DNA of 36,255 nt from an uncultured Clostridia bacterium (lineage in GTDB: Bacteria; Bacillota; Clostridia; Christensenellales; Borkfalkiaceae), in assembly GCA_934272745.1 (NCBI GenBank), contig CAKQSI010000020.1:1-36255 (forward strand), given 5' to 3'. Position 1 is the first letter of the stretch. The number at the start of each line of letters is the position of its first letter. The translations under genes and the position numbers were made by a program. Shown here in pieces: positions 1 through 7,843 of the stretch. The notes beneath the pieces were generated by a model. It saw nothing but the letters and a program-made list of their open reading frames with translations. It ran no database searches and had not been told where the DNA came from.

Positions 1-132
1 GCGTAGCATTTTTGCGGATGAGAAACCGACCGCAACGCGGCTCGTTTAGGCAAGGCAAACGCCCGAAGTCGTACTGGACGTACTACAAGCGGCGTTTAAC
101 GCCGCATAAATCGGTTTGTCACCGCAAAAATA
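1..132. repeat. Structured intergenic element with imperfect terminal inverted repeats
   Basis: The segment has imperfect inverted ends: ATTTTTGCGG followed by AAACCGA near 9-30 is mirrored by TCGGTTT and CCGCAAAAAT near 109-131. Inside are a GCGGCG/CGCCGC hairpin around 92-108, an AAACGCC/GGCGTTT pair around 57-63 and 94-100, and a near-palindrome around 70-88. No protein reading fits. It may be a short dispersed element or a structured RNA remnant. The left edge may lie outside the window. A second copy was not seen in this window, so calling it a repeat is inference. Confidence 0.35.
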
Positions 133-160
133 GTTAGGGATGGCGGATGGAATCCCTAAC
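126..160 (-). terminator. Probable intrinsic terminator of the ABC importer operon
   Basis: GTTAGGGAT (133-141) pairs perfectly with ATCCCTAAC (152-160) across a 10-nt loop. Read on the minus strand, the stem is followed by CTATTTTT. It lies about 95 bp after the permease stop codon, which suits termination of the leftward operon. Confidence 0.55.
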
Positions 161-254
161 AAAACTTAATCTGCCGCACGGCAAAGTTATGCTTAACCCG
201 GGCAAAAACGGACTATGCGCAAACAAAGAGGGGGAGTGAAATCCTCTGTAGACC

Positions 255-1061
255 TCAATTTTCCGCCCAGCTGGCGCAAAGTTTTTCCAAAAGGGAAACG
301 AAAAAGTACATCACGCCCGCCAAAGCGCACAGCGTGACGGTCGCCGCCATCACGAGATCCAACTTGAATACCTGCCCGCCGTACACGATCAGATACCCGA
401 GTCCCGCGCGGCTGGCGAGGTATTCGCCCATAATGGAGCCGATCCAACTCATGCCCACGTTGATTTTCAGCATGGAAATCATGGCGGGGACGGAAGCGGG
501 CGCGATGAGCTTTGTAAAAATTTGTCCCTTTTTCGCGCCCAGCGAACGCAGCAGCAGAATTTTGTTTTCGTCCACCGATAAAAACCCGCTTTCCATCGTG
601 ATGGTCGAAACCACGATCGTGACCAGAACGGTCATAAAAACAATGGATTTTTGCCCGGTGCCGAACCATACGATGATGATGGGACCGAGCGCGATTTTGG
701 GCAGAGAATTGAGGACGACAAGGTAGGGTTCCAGCGTTTTCCGCACCCTTGCCGACCACCACAGAAGGACGGCGACCGCCGTGCCGAGCACGGTCGCGAC
801 GGCAAAGCCGAGCAGCGTTTCGTACAGCGTTATGCCGATATGCGTCAGATAATTTTTGTCCGAAAACAGCGTTTTCAGCGTTTTTGCGATGCGGGAAGGG
901 CTGCTTGCCACGAAGGGATCGATGACGTCGGCGCGGGTCAGAATTTCCCACAGCAATAGTATCGCCGCAAGAATGGCGATCCGCAAAGCCGAAACCAGCG
1001 CCCGTTCCCGCTTTAATCCCGCAAGGTACTTTTTGTGTTCTTTCGTAAACGGTTTTTTCAT
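255..1061 (-). CDS. ABC transporter permease, SsuC/TauC type
   Basis: This is an inner-membrane permease of a nitrate/sulfonate/taurine-type ABC importer, about 268 aa. A basic cytoplasmic N-terminus is followed by roughly six membrane segments. An EAA-like loop with a conserved Gly (SLGAKKGQIF...) lies in the second half. The start at 1061 is chosen because its ATG overlaps the ATPase TGA as ATGA, a typical translational-coupling arrangement; the reading frame could extend 7 codons further to 1082 but that would lie inside the ATPase gene. It is last in a leftward three-gene operon after the lipoprotein and the ATPase. The substrate cannot be read from sequence: family members move sulfonates, taurine, nitrate, pyrimidine precursors or other small anions. 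Confidence 0.9.
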   Translation of the reverse strand: MKKPFTKEHKKYLAGLKRERALVSALRIAILAAILLLWEILTRADVIDPFVASSPSRIAKTLKTLFSDKNYLTHIGITLYETLLGFAVATVLGTAVAVLLWWSARVRKTLEPYLVVLNSLPKIALGPIIIVWFGTGQKSIVFMTVLVTIVVSTITMESGFLSVDENKILLLRSLGAKKGQIFTKLIAPASVPAMISMLKINVGMSWIGSIMGEYLASRAGLGYLIVYGGQVFKLDLVMAATVTLCALAGVMYFFVSLLEKLCASWAEN

Positions 1062-1816
1062 CCCTCGTTCAACTCCTTCCAAAGTAATTCAAACCAGGCG
1101 CGGAACCTTTCGCCCTCGCGGCGTTTTAAGGGGGAAAGGGCGGGATCCTGCTTCAAGTCGTAAATGTTTTTGATTTTTGCCGGGCGCCGGGAAAGAACGA
1201 TTACGCGGTCCGCCATGGAAATGGCTTCCGCAATGTCGTGCGTGACGAGCAGCGCCGTCTTTTTTTCCTCTTTGATGATGCGGTAGACGTCGTCCGAAAC
1301 GGACAGCCGCGTCTGATAATCGAGCGCGGAAAAAGGTTCGTCCAGCAGCAGAAGGTCGGGCTTATACGACAGCGTACGGATAAGCGCCGCGCGCTGCTTC
1401 ATTCCGCCCGAAAGTTGCCGCGGGTAGTAGTTTGCAAATTCCGCCAGACCGTATTTTCGCAGCAGGTCGGAAACGTAGCGCCCGTTTTCTTCGGTCAGGC
1501 GGTGCTTGATTTCCAGCGGCAGCACCACGTTTTTGTAAATGGTGCGCCAGGGGAAAAGTTCGTCTTTCTGCAGCATATATCCCACGCCGTCGGCAAGTTT
1601 CTTGTCTTTTCCTAAAAAGGTCACTTTGCCTTTGGTGGGCGGCAGCAGTCCCGCCACGACCGACAAAACCGAAGTTTTTCCGCAGCCGGAAGGTCCTACG
1701 ATCGCGACGAATTCTCCTTCGTACAGCGAAAAGGTCAGGTCGGAAACGGCGGGCGTTTCCATGGTTTTGGTGTAATAGGTCAAAGAAACGCCTTCGACTT
1801 TCAGTATCTCGTTCAT
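1058..1816 (-). CDS. ABC transporter ATP-binding protein, SsuB/TauB type
   Basis: This 252-aa cytoplasmic ATPase energises the importer. The Walker A motif GPSGCGKTS is at residues 41-49, the signature LSGGM at 135-139, and Walker B LLLLDEP with its catalytic Glu at about 155-161, followed by a switch His (VTHD). Length and motif order are normal for the SsuB/TauB/ThiZ group. An AGAGGTG Shine-Dalgarno precedes the ATG. The gene sits 159 bp after the lipoprotein gene and overlaps the permease start by 4 bp, so the three are likely one transcript. The 159-bp spacer holds GC-rich, TTGCCGCGGAA-like degenerate sequence also seen near 33.37 kb. Confidence 0.93.
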   Translation of the reverse strand: MNEILKVEGVSLTYYTKTMETPAVSDLTFSLYEGEFVAIVGPSGCGKTSVLSVVAGLLPPTKGKVTFLGKDKKLADGVGYMLQKDELFPWRTIYKNVVLPLEIKHRLTEENGRYVSDLLRKYGLAEFANYYPRQLSGGMKQRAALIRTLSYKPDLLLLDEPFSALDYQTRLSVSDDVYRIIKEEKKTALLVTHDIAEAISMADRVIVLSRRPAKIKNIYDLKQDPALSPLKRREGERFRAWFELLWKELNEG

Positions 1817-1975
1817 GCTTGCACCTCTTTTGTGTTTTTCGGGGAAGCCCCGCGCCGCACCTTTTATTTTGCGGAAAACTTCCGGACGTTTTGCGGCAGA
1901 TTTCGCTTTCCGTTCCGGGAAATTTCCGCCTTACGCCCACTCTGCGCGGAAAAGATTCCGCGGCAAATTTTCGCC

Positions 1976-2983
1976 CTATGCGGCGAAGATCTCGCGGTAG
2001 ATTTTCCCCGCGGCGTCGCAGCGGGACAGGACGGAATACGGCGCGTATTCGGTCAGTTCTCCCGCCGCCATCATCACGGTCTGCAAGCGGATAAAGGAGG
2101 ATTCGGTCATGGTCATGTCGGTCATCCAGGCGTCGATTTTAAGGTAACTTTCCACCGATTTTTTCAAAGATTCCGCGCTCGTTCCCGTAAAACTGGGCGC
2201 AATGCCCTCCGCGATTTTGTCCGGAGAAAGCGAACGGAAGTCCTTCAGCGCCCGGTAAAGCGCGCGCAGCATTTTATCGACGGTTTCCGGATTTTTGTCC
2301 AGATAACTCTTTTTCGCCATGAAGCAGGTGTAGGGGATCTCGCCGCTTTCCTTGCCGACGCTCGCCACGATATAGCCTTTTCCCGCCGCCTGAAATTCGC
2401 TTGCAGTGGGCTCGAATAAGGTGACGTAATCGCCGCTGCCTCCCTCGAAGGCGCCCGCCATCAGGTTAAACGCAACGTCCAGATTCAGCGTCACGTTGGT
2501 ACCGTCGATCAGTCCGTGCTGCTTTAAGACGTATTCAAAAGTCATCGCGGGGACGCCGCCGCGCCGCCCGGCAATGACGGTCTTTCCGTTGAGATCGGCA
2601 AAGGAAAAATCCGGCTCTTTCTTTCGGGAAACAAGAAAAGAACCGTCCCGTTTGGTCAGCTGTGCAAACACCTGTACGTAGTCGGTTTTTCCCGCCTGAT
2701 AAACGTAGACGGCGCTTTCCGGACCGCAAAAGCCGACGTCCGCGGAACCGGACAGCACCGCGGTCATGGTTTTATCCGCGCCGCCGCCGTTCACAAGGTC
2801 GATTTCAATGCCCTCGTCTTTGAAATATCCCGCGTTGACGGCGTAATAAAGCGGGGCATAGAACACGGAATGCGTGACCTCGTTCAGTCGCACGGTCGCA
2901 GTTTTGTTTTTCTTGCCCGCGCAGGCGGAAAGGGGCAGCGCGAGAAAGGTCAAAGTGAGAAAGACAATCAAAAAACGCTTCAT
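1976..2983 (-). CDS. ABC transporter substrate-binding lipoprotein, NMT1/SsuA-like
   Basis: This 335-aa extracytoplasmic binding protein has a lipoprotein signal: Lys-Arg at residues 2-3, a hydrophobic core, and an LSAC lipobox with the lipidated Cys at 21. The mature part shows the NMT1/SsuA pattern (conserved GYFKDEGIE-like and 'SADVGFCGPE' segments), typical of binding proteins for sulfonates, taurine or HMP/thiamine precursors. The frame is open far upstream, but 2983 is chosen because the signal peptide begins there and a GGAG lies 10 nt before it. It is first gene of the leftward operon. No TPP, SAM or other riboswitch pattern was recognised in its short leader, so the ligand stays open. 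Confidence 0.9.
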   Translation of the reverse strand: MKRFLIVFLTLTFLALPLSACAGKKNKTATVRLNEVTHSVFYAPLYYAVNAGYFKDEGIEIDLVNGGGADKTMTAVLSGSADVGFCGPESAVYVYQAGKTDYVQVFAQLTKRDGSFLVSRKKEPDFSFADLNGKTVIAGRRGGVPAMTFEYVLKQHGLIDGTNVTLNLDVAFNLMAGAFEGGSGDYVTLFEPTASEFQAAGKGYIVASVGKESGEIPYTCFMAKKSYLDKNPETVDKMLRALYRALKDFRSLSPDKIAEGIAPSFTGTSAESLKKSVESYLKIDAWMTDMTMTESSFIRLQTVMMAAGELTEYAPYSVLSRCDAAGKIYREIFAA

Positions 2984-3015
2984 TTTCGGTACGCTCCAAA
3001 ATTTATTTATAATAT

Positions 3016-3045
3016 ATCCTATGAATCTCGTTCTTCGTTTGACAA
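3016..3045 (-). promoter_or_regulatory. Candidate promoter of the ABC importer operon
   Basis: On the minus strand TTGTCA (3045-3040) is followed after 18 nt by TAGGAT (3021-3016), about 33 nt before the lipoprotein start. The -10 is only a fair match; TATATT a few bases further is an alternative. The -35 overlaps the -35 of the rightward promoter at 3039. Confidence 0.35.
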
Positions 3046-3067
3046 CGCCGCGAACATTTGCTATAAT
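3039..3067 (+). promoter_or_regulatory. Consensus sigma-70/SigA promoter, rightward
   Basis: TTGACA (3039-3044), a 17-nt spacer and TATAAT (3062-3067) form a perfect consensus promoter. Transcription would start near 3074, about 430 nt upstream of valS. A terminator-like hairpin sits only about 30 nt downstream, so the product is either a very short RNA or an attenuated valS leader. Confidence 0.75.
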
Positions 3068-3100
3068 AATTATTACGCGTTTCACCTTTTTTCCGTAAGG

Positions 3101-3124
3101 AAAGCGGATAACCGCCGCTTTTTT
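3101..3124 (+). terminator. Early terminator-like hairpin in the valS leader
   Basis: AAAGCGG (3101-3107) pairs with CCGCTTT (3115-3121) across a 7-nt loop and runs into six T residues ending at 3124. Transcripts from the promoter at 3039 would be about 50 nt long if this works. Confidence 0.5.
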
Positions 3125-3487
3125 GCCGGGAAGGGAAAGAACGTTTTTGAAAGGCGGCTTTTTTGCGGGGAAGGGGCTTCTGCTTACCAAAGGAGCAATT
3201 TCCCGGATAGCGCAGGGGAAAGGATTCCGCTTTTGTAGGGAAAGGATTCTGCTTTGCGGGAGGAGAAGAAACCCGGAGCGGGAGGGGAGAATTTTTCCCT
3301 GACTTTCTCCTGAATTATAGGAGAAGTGATTGCTTTTCCGCCCCGCAATTTTTTCCGAAAACGAGCAAAGGCGTTTTTAAAACCGCGCAAGGCGTTTCCA
3401 AAACGCGCAAAGATTACATACGAAATTTCGCCCGCCGGGCTAAAAAGGCTTCAACCCCTTAAAAAACGGCGGCGCAACGATAACGAC
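3125..3487. repeat. Gene-free valS upstream region with degenerate short repeats
   Basis: No credible gene. The stretch contains degenerate tandem repeats: GCTTTTTTGC plus GGGAAGGG near 3116 and 3155, GGGAAAGGATTC twice near 3212 and 3237, and GCAAGGCGTTT-like units near 3365-3410. A TTCTCCT/AGGAGAA hairpin lies near 3306-3325. The canonical T-box sequence expected upstream of many Firmicute valS genes was searched for and not seen. Confidence 0.5.
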
Positions 3488-3504
3488 GGGAGGTTTCCGT
3501 ACCA

Positions 3505-6135
3505 ATGGACATGGCAAAAACGTATACGCCGGGCGAGTTTGAGCAGCGTATCTACAAAGAGTGGGAAGAAAAAGGGTATTTTACCGCTAAGGCGGATCCG
3601 GACAAACTGCCGTATACCATCGTCATGCCCCCGCCCAACATCACCGGGCAGCTCCACATGGGGCACGCCTTAAACCAGACCACGCAGGACGCGCTGATCC
3701 GTTTCAAACGCATGCAGGGGTACGCTACCCTTTGGGTGCCGGGCACCGATCACGCTTCCATCGCGACCGAAGTCAAAATCGTAAAAGAGATGAAAGAAAC
3801 CGAAGGTCTTTCCAAAGAAGACGTCGGCAGAGAAGGATTTCTGGAACGCGCGTGGAAATGGAAAGAAAAATACGGCGGCAGGATCGTGGAACAGATCAAA
3901 CGTCTGGGTTCTTCCTGCGACTGGTCGCGCCTGGCGTTCACCATGGACGACCGCTGCAATCGCGCCGTAAAAGAAGTTTTCGTCAATCTGTACGAAAAGG
4001 GCTTGATTTATCAGGGCAGCCGCATCATCAACTGGTGTCCGGATTGCAAAACCGCCCTTTCGGACGCGGAAGTGGAATATTCCCTCGATCCGTCTTTCTT
4101 CTGGCATATGCGGTACGAGCTGGAAGACGGCAGCGGCAGTCTCGTCGTTGCCACCACCCGTCCCGAGACCTACTTCGGCGACACCGCGGTCGCGGTCAAT
4201 CCCAAGGATGAACGCTATAAAAAACTGGTGGGGAAAAACGTCGTTCTGCCGCTCATCGGCAAAAAGATTCCCATCGTTGCCGATTCCTACGTAGATATGA
4301 AATTCGGCACCGGCGCGGTAAAAATCACCCCGGCGCACGATCCCAACGACTTTGAAGTGGGCTTCCGCCATGGTCTTGAAGTTGTCCGCGTGATGAACGA
4401 CGACGGTACCATGAACGACCTTTGCGGCGTTTACGCCGGCATGGATCGTTACGAATGCCGCAAAAAGCTGGTGGAAGACCTGAAAGCTGCCGGCGCGATC
4501 GAAAAGATCGAACCGCACGACCATAACGTCGGACATTGCTATCGCTGCCACAGCGTTGTGGAACCCATCGTCAGCAAACAATGGTTCGTTAAAATGGAGC
4601 CGCTCGCAAAGCCCGCGATCGCCGCGGTTAAGAAAAAGAGTATCAAATTCACGCCGTCCAGATTCACAAAAACCTATTATAACTGGATGGAAAATATCCG
4701 CGACTGGTGCATTTCCCGTCAACTTTGGTGGGGACACCGCATTCCCGCCTATTACTGCGACGACTGCGGCGAAATGACCGTTTCCAAACAAGACGTCACC
4801 GTCTGTCCCAAGTGCGGCGGCACCCACGTGCGTCAGGACGAAGACGTGCTGGATACCTGGTTCTCTTCCGCGCTCTGGCCGTTCTCCACGCTGGGCTATC
4901 CCGAAGAAACCGAGGATCTGAAATATTTCTATCCGACCGAAGTGCTGGTCACCGCGTACGACATCATTTTCTTCTGGGTCGCGCGCATGATCTTCAGCGG
5001 GATCGAACATATGGGGCATATCCCGTTCAAAGACGTCCTGATTCACGGCATCGTCCGCGACGAACAGGGCAGAAAGATGAGCAAATCGCTCGGCAACGGC
5101 ATCGACCCCATCGAAATCATCGATAAATACGGCGCCGACACCCTGCGGTTCTCCCTTCTGAACGGCATTGCCGCCGGCGGCGACACCCGCGTTTCCGAAA
5201 AGAAACTGGAAGGCTGCCGCAACTTTATGAACAAGATATGGAACGCTTCCCGCTTCGTTTTAATGAACGTAGAGGGGAAGGATCTGCCCGCGTTTGAAAC
5301 GGTCAAACTTTCGATGGCGGACAAATGGATCCTGTCCAGACTGAACGAAACGGCAAAAACGGTCATTTTAAATATGGACAAGTTCGAACTGGGCAACGCC
5401 TGCGCGAAACTGTACGACTTCGTGTGGAGCGATTTCTGCGACTGGTATATTGAACTGACCAAACCCGCCCTTTACGGTGACGACGAGGAAAAACGCCTTG
5501 CCGCCGGCGCAGTGCTGGTACACGTTCTGGGCGAAATTTTAAAACTGCTGCACCCGTTTATTCCGTTCGTGACCGAAGAGATCTACCGCAACCTGCCGGG
5601 CGCGGAAGAAACGCTGATGTTTGCTTCCTACCCGAAATATAAAGCGCAGCCGGCGCTCCGCAAGGATTCTTCCACCATGGAAAGCGTGATGGAGATTATC
5701 CGCGGTATTCGCGATCTCCGCGCGAAATACGGCGCCGCGCCCTCCAAAAAACTCGATCTTTACGTCGTTACCAACAAGAAAAAGGCGATGGACGGCGCCA
5801 AAGATTATCTGGTTCGTCTGGCGGCTGTGGGAGAAATCTCTTACGTTAAGGAAAAAGAGGAGATCGACTGCAAGACGGTCGCCCTCGTCACGCCTTTTGC
5901 CGAAGTGTATATTCCGCTCGGCGAACTGGTGGACGAAGAAAAGGAAAAGGCAAGACTTACCGGGGAGATAGAACGCGTCCGCGGCGAGATTGCCCGCGCC
6001 GTCGCCAAATTGAATAACCCCGGTTTCGTTGCCAAAGCGCCCAAAACGCTGGTGGACGGCGAAAAGGAAAAAATCGCCAAGTACGAAGATCTGCTGAAAA
6101 AATTGCAGGCTTCTTTGGACGAGTTGAACGCGTAA
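3505..6135 (+). CDS. valS: Valyl-tRNA synthetase
   Basis: This class I aminoacyl-tRNA synthetase charges tRNA-Val in the cytoplasm. It is 876 aa, normal for bacterial ValRS. The ATP-binding HIGH motif appears as HMGH at residues 51-54 after PPPNITG, and KMSKS is at 524-528. Between them lie the editing (CP1) domain and zinc-ribbon-like Cys pairs (around CPDC and CDDC...CPKC). The C-terminus has the charged coiled-coil arm typical of ValRS. GGGAGG at 3488-3493 sits 11 nt before the chosen ATG; an in-frame ATG two codons later is less well placed. The gene appears monocistronic, with a terminator right behind it and a long upstream region carrying a consensus promoter. Confidence 0.98.
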   Translation: MDMAKTYTPGEFEQRIYKEWEEKGYFTAKADPDKLPYTIVMPPPNITGQLHMGHALNQTTQDALIRFKRMQGYATLWVPGTDHASIATEVKIVKEMKETEGLSKEDVGREGFLERAWKWKEKYGGRIVEQIKRLGSSCDWSRLAFTMDDRCNRAVKEVFVNLYEKGLIYQGSRIINWCPDCKTALSDAEVEYSLDPSFFWHMRYELEDGSGSLVVATTRPETYFGDTAVAVNPKDERYKKLVGKNVVLPLIGKKIPIVADSYVDMKFGTGAVKITPAHDPNDFEVGFRHGLEVVRVMNDDGTMNDLCGVYAGMDRYECRKKLVEDLKAAGAIEKIEPHDHNVGHCYRCHSVVEPIVSKQWFVKMEPLAKPAIAAVKKKSIKFTPSRFTKTYYNWMENIRDWCISRQLWWGHRIPAYYCDDCGEMTVSKQDVTVCPKCGGTHVRQDEDVLDTWFSSALWPFSTLGYPEETEDLKYFYPTEVLVTAYDIIFFWVARMIFSGIEHMGHIPFKDVLIHGIVRDEQGRKMSKSLGNGIDPIEIIDKYGADTLRFSLLNGIAAGGDTRVSEKKLEGCRNFMNKIWNASRFVLMNVEGKDLPAFETVKLSMADKWILSRLNETAKTVILNMDKFELGNACAKLYDFVWSDFCDWYIELTKPALYGDDEEKRLAAGAVLVHVLGEILKLLHPFIPFVTEEIYRNLPGAEETLMFASYPKYKAQPALRKDSSTMESVMEIIRGIRDLRAKYGAAPSKKLDLYVVTNKKKAMDGAKDYLVRLAAVGEISYVKEKEEIDCKTVALVTPFAEVYIPLGELVDEEKEKARLTGEIERVRGEIARAVAKLNNPGFVAKAPKTLVDGEKEKIAKYEDLLKKLQASLDELNA

Positions 6136-6179
6136 ATACCGAAAACCGGACGCGTAAGAGGCGATTTCCCAAATAACCG

Positions 6180-6209
6180 AAAAAGGTCTTTAAGAATAAG
6201 ACCTTTTTT
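6180..6209 (+). terminator. valS intrinsic terminator
   Basis: AAAAAGGTCTT (6180-6190) pairs with AAGACCTTTTT (6198-6208) over a 7-nt loop, with a six-T run at 6204-6209. It lies 45 bp after the valS stop. Confidence 0.9.
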
Positions 6210-6221
6210 CTCCGGGAATAG

Positions 6222-6235
6222 GGAAAGCGCTTTCA
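6222..6235. promoter_or_regulatory. LacI/CcpA-type operator-like palindrome
   Basis: GAAAGCGCTTTC (6223-6234) is a perfect 12-bp palindrome. Read on the minus strand, 14 bases match the Bacillus catabolite-response (cre) consensus at 13 positions. It is about 145 bp upstream of the -35 of the EamA transporter gene, rather far for classical repression. The rest of 6136-6380 shows no gene. Confidence 0.3.
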
Positions 6236-6380
6236 TTTTCATCGTCGGTTGATTTCTTTCCGCAGGGTCGTTTTGGGTTTTTTGTGGCTTCCGACGGACG
6301 AATTTTTGGAAATAAACGAAAATTCCCGCCTTGAGGGTGAAATTTTCCATACGAAAGCAAAATATTTAGATATTCCTTTT

Positions 6381-6409
6381 TTGACAAACGAAAAAAGAAA
6401 GCGTATACT
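6381..6409 (+). promoter_or_regulatory. Promoter of the EamA-type transporter gene
   Basis: TTGACA (6381-6386), 17-nt spacer, TATACT (6404-6409). The start would be near 6416, leaving a leader of about 112 nt before the gene. Confidence 0.8.
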
Positions 6410-6415
6410 ATTCAG

Positions 6416-6514
6416 GTAGTCCAGGATGGGGAAGTCTTTGCGGGCGCCCGCCTCTTGCGGAATGATAACGAAAATTATTACGACTTAAGAATTTATTACG
6501 CCCGGCACCGGGCG
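6416..6514 (+). promoter_or_regulatory. Structured leader of the transporter gene, no known riboswitch recognised
   Basis: The leader contains a GCGGGC/GCCCGC self-complementary segment near 6448-6459, two ATTACG copies near 6477 and 6495, and a CGCCCGG-CA-CCGGGCG hairpin (6499-6514) that abuts the Shine-Dalgarno AAAGGA at 6515-6520. It could modulate initiation. Purine, guanidine, lysine, ZTP, glycine, fluoride and c-di-GMP patterns were considered and not matched. Confidence 0.35.
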
Positions 6515-6527
6515 AAAGGATGAAAAA

Positions 6528-7505
6528 ATGTATTACGTACTGGCAATTTTAGCGTCCGTCTGCTTTGCGCTGCAGTTCTGCATGATGAAACTGTATCAGA
6601 AGCATACGGAAAACAACCTGACTTCTTCGCTGGTCTTTACCGCGGCTTCCGCAGCGCTGACCTTTCCCGTCTTTTTCGCGCTGAACGGGTTCCGCCTGCG
6701 CATTACGGCGCTGACGGCGTGGATCTGCGTGGGGCTGGCGATCATCACCGTGGTGTCCACGCTCAATTCCATTAAGATTTTGTCGTACGGCAAAATGTCG
6801 GTGTACAGCCTGTTTATGATGCTGGGCGGCATGGCGTTGCCGTATCTGTTCGGCATTATCGTCTTTTCCGAAACGTTGACCGACCTCAAGATCGTGGGTA
6901 TGATCGTTCTCGTCGTGTCGCTGGTTCTTTCGTCGAAAGATAAAAATTCGGAGATTACGGCAAAAAGCGCGGGCGTGTTCTATCTGCTGTGCCTGCTCGC
7001 GTTCGTTCTGAACGGCGCAACCAGTATTCTTTCCGCCATTCAGGGCAAGGGTTGGGCAGATGGCGCCGACAATATGGTCTGGGGAATGAAAGTCACCGGT
7101 CTTTACGACTATATGTGCCTGTCCAGACTGTTCACCATTCTGTTCTGCGCGCTGGCGGTGCCGCTGGTGTTTTTAAAGCCGAAGGAAGAACGCAATGCGG
7201 AACTTCTGTCGGTCAAAAAAATCTTCAAAAAGCAGCCTGTACTCGCGGGCGTGCTGTTTACCGTGATCTCGGTTGCCGGCTTCGTTTGTCAGCAGATCTG
7301 CACTCCGCACCTCGATTCTTCCGTACTGTTTCCCATCACGACGGGCGGAACGGTCGTTCTTTCCGCACTGCTTGCCCGCGTGTTGTATAAGGAAAAAACG
7401 TCCGGCTTTATGTGGTTCTGCATCGGTCTGACCGCGCTTTCCACTTTCCTGTTTATGTTCGGAAGCATGTTCCCGACCACTTGGTTTATCGATTTGTTTA
7501 AGTAA
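6528..7505 (+). CDS. EamA/DMT-superfamily transporter
   Basis: This is a hydrophobic 325-aa integral membrane protein with about ten predicted helices arranged as two repeated halves, the layout of drug/metabolite transporters of the EamA group. It starts directly with a membrane segment (no signal peptide), with an aromatic-rich first helix containing Cys and Met residues. A polar, basic loop around residues 225-240 separates two late helices. AAAGGA sits 7 nt before the ATG. The gene is monocistronic, with its own promoter and a strong terminator about 210 bp downstream. The substrate is unknown: family members export amino acids, nucleosides, polyamines or metabolites, and neighbours give no clue. 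Confidence 0.85.
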   Translation: MYYVLAILASVCFALQFCMMKLYQKHTENNLTSSLVFTAASAALTFPVFFALNGFRLRITALTAWICVGLAIITVVSTLNSIKILSYGKMSVYSLFMMLGGMALPYLFGIIVFSETLTDLKIVGMIVLVVSLVLSSKDKNSEITAKSAGVFYLLCLLAFVLNGATSILSAIQGKGWADGADNMVWGMKVTGLYDYMCLSRLFTILFCALAVPLVFLKPKEERNAELLSVKKIFKKQPVLAGVLFTVISVAGFVCQQICTPHLDSSVLFPITTGGTVVLSALLARVLYKEKTSGFMWFCIGLTALSTFLFMFGSMFPTTWFIDLFK

Positions 7506-7712
7506 GTTTTGCGGATGGAATCCGAATACTTACGGTGACGTTTGCATTAAAGAGATGCTGCCCGCCGAATTTCAATTTGACGTAATTTCAATTAAACGTC
7601 GAATGGGTTGAAACATCATCCGGCGCCGTTGGACTGAAAATTTAATATCGATTGATATAAATACCATCCGGTATCGATTAAAAAACAATGCCGAAGTTCG
7701 GGTTGAAAATCA
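7506..7712. other. AT-rich spacer with several small inverted and direct repeats
   Basis: No gene seen. A GTAAGT/ACTTAC hairpin with an inner GGAT/ATCC pair starts at about 7503. Further on are ATTTCAATT twice near 7569 and 7585, TATCGATT twice near 7647 and 7673, and ATACC/GGTAT near 7661-7674. Function is not apparent. Confidence 0.3.
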
Positions 7713-7748
7713 GGCGCCCGCCGCGGAATTTCCGCGGCGGGCGCCTTT
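7713..7748 (+). terminator. Strong GC-rich hairpin terminator
   Basis: A 16-nt GC-rich arm (7713-7728) pairs perfectly with 7730-7745, followed by a short T run. It is the only convincing terminator downstream of the EamA transporter gene. The short T tract makes efficiency uncertain. Confidence 0.7.
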
Positions 7749-7843
7749 AAAACGTCTTGTGGACTTTTAAATATATAGGGACTTATGAATTGTCAATATT
7801 TTTATTAAATAACACTCCGCTTGAGGGGTAAACGATTTAATTT

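Noticed and set aside
3074..3504. T-box leader for valS
   Set aside because: The conserved T-box core (GGGTGG followed by ACCGCG) and the specifier-loop features were not found.
3670..5046. A 458-aa open frame on the minus strand
   Set aside because: Antisense shadow of valS with no recognisable domain or ribosome site.
133..7523. Shared 13-mer GCGGATGGAATCC in two hairpin loops (143-155 and 7511-7523)
   Set aside because: A 13-base match between two places in 36 kb is expected by chance, and the surrounding stems differ.
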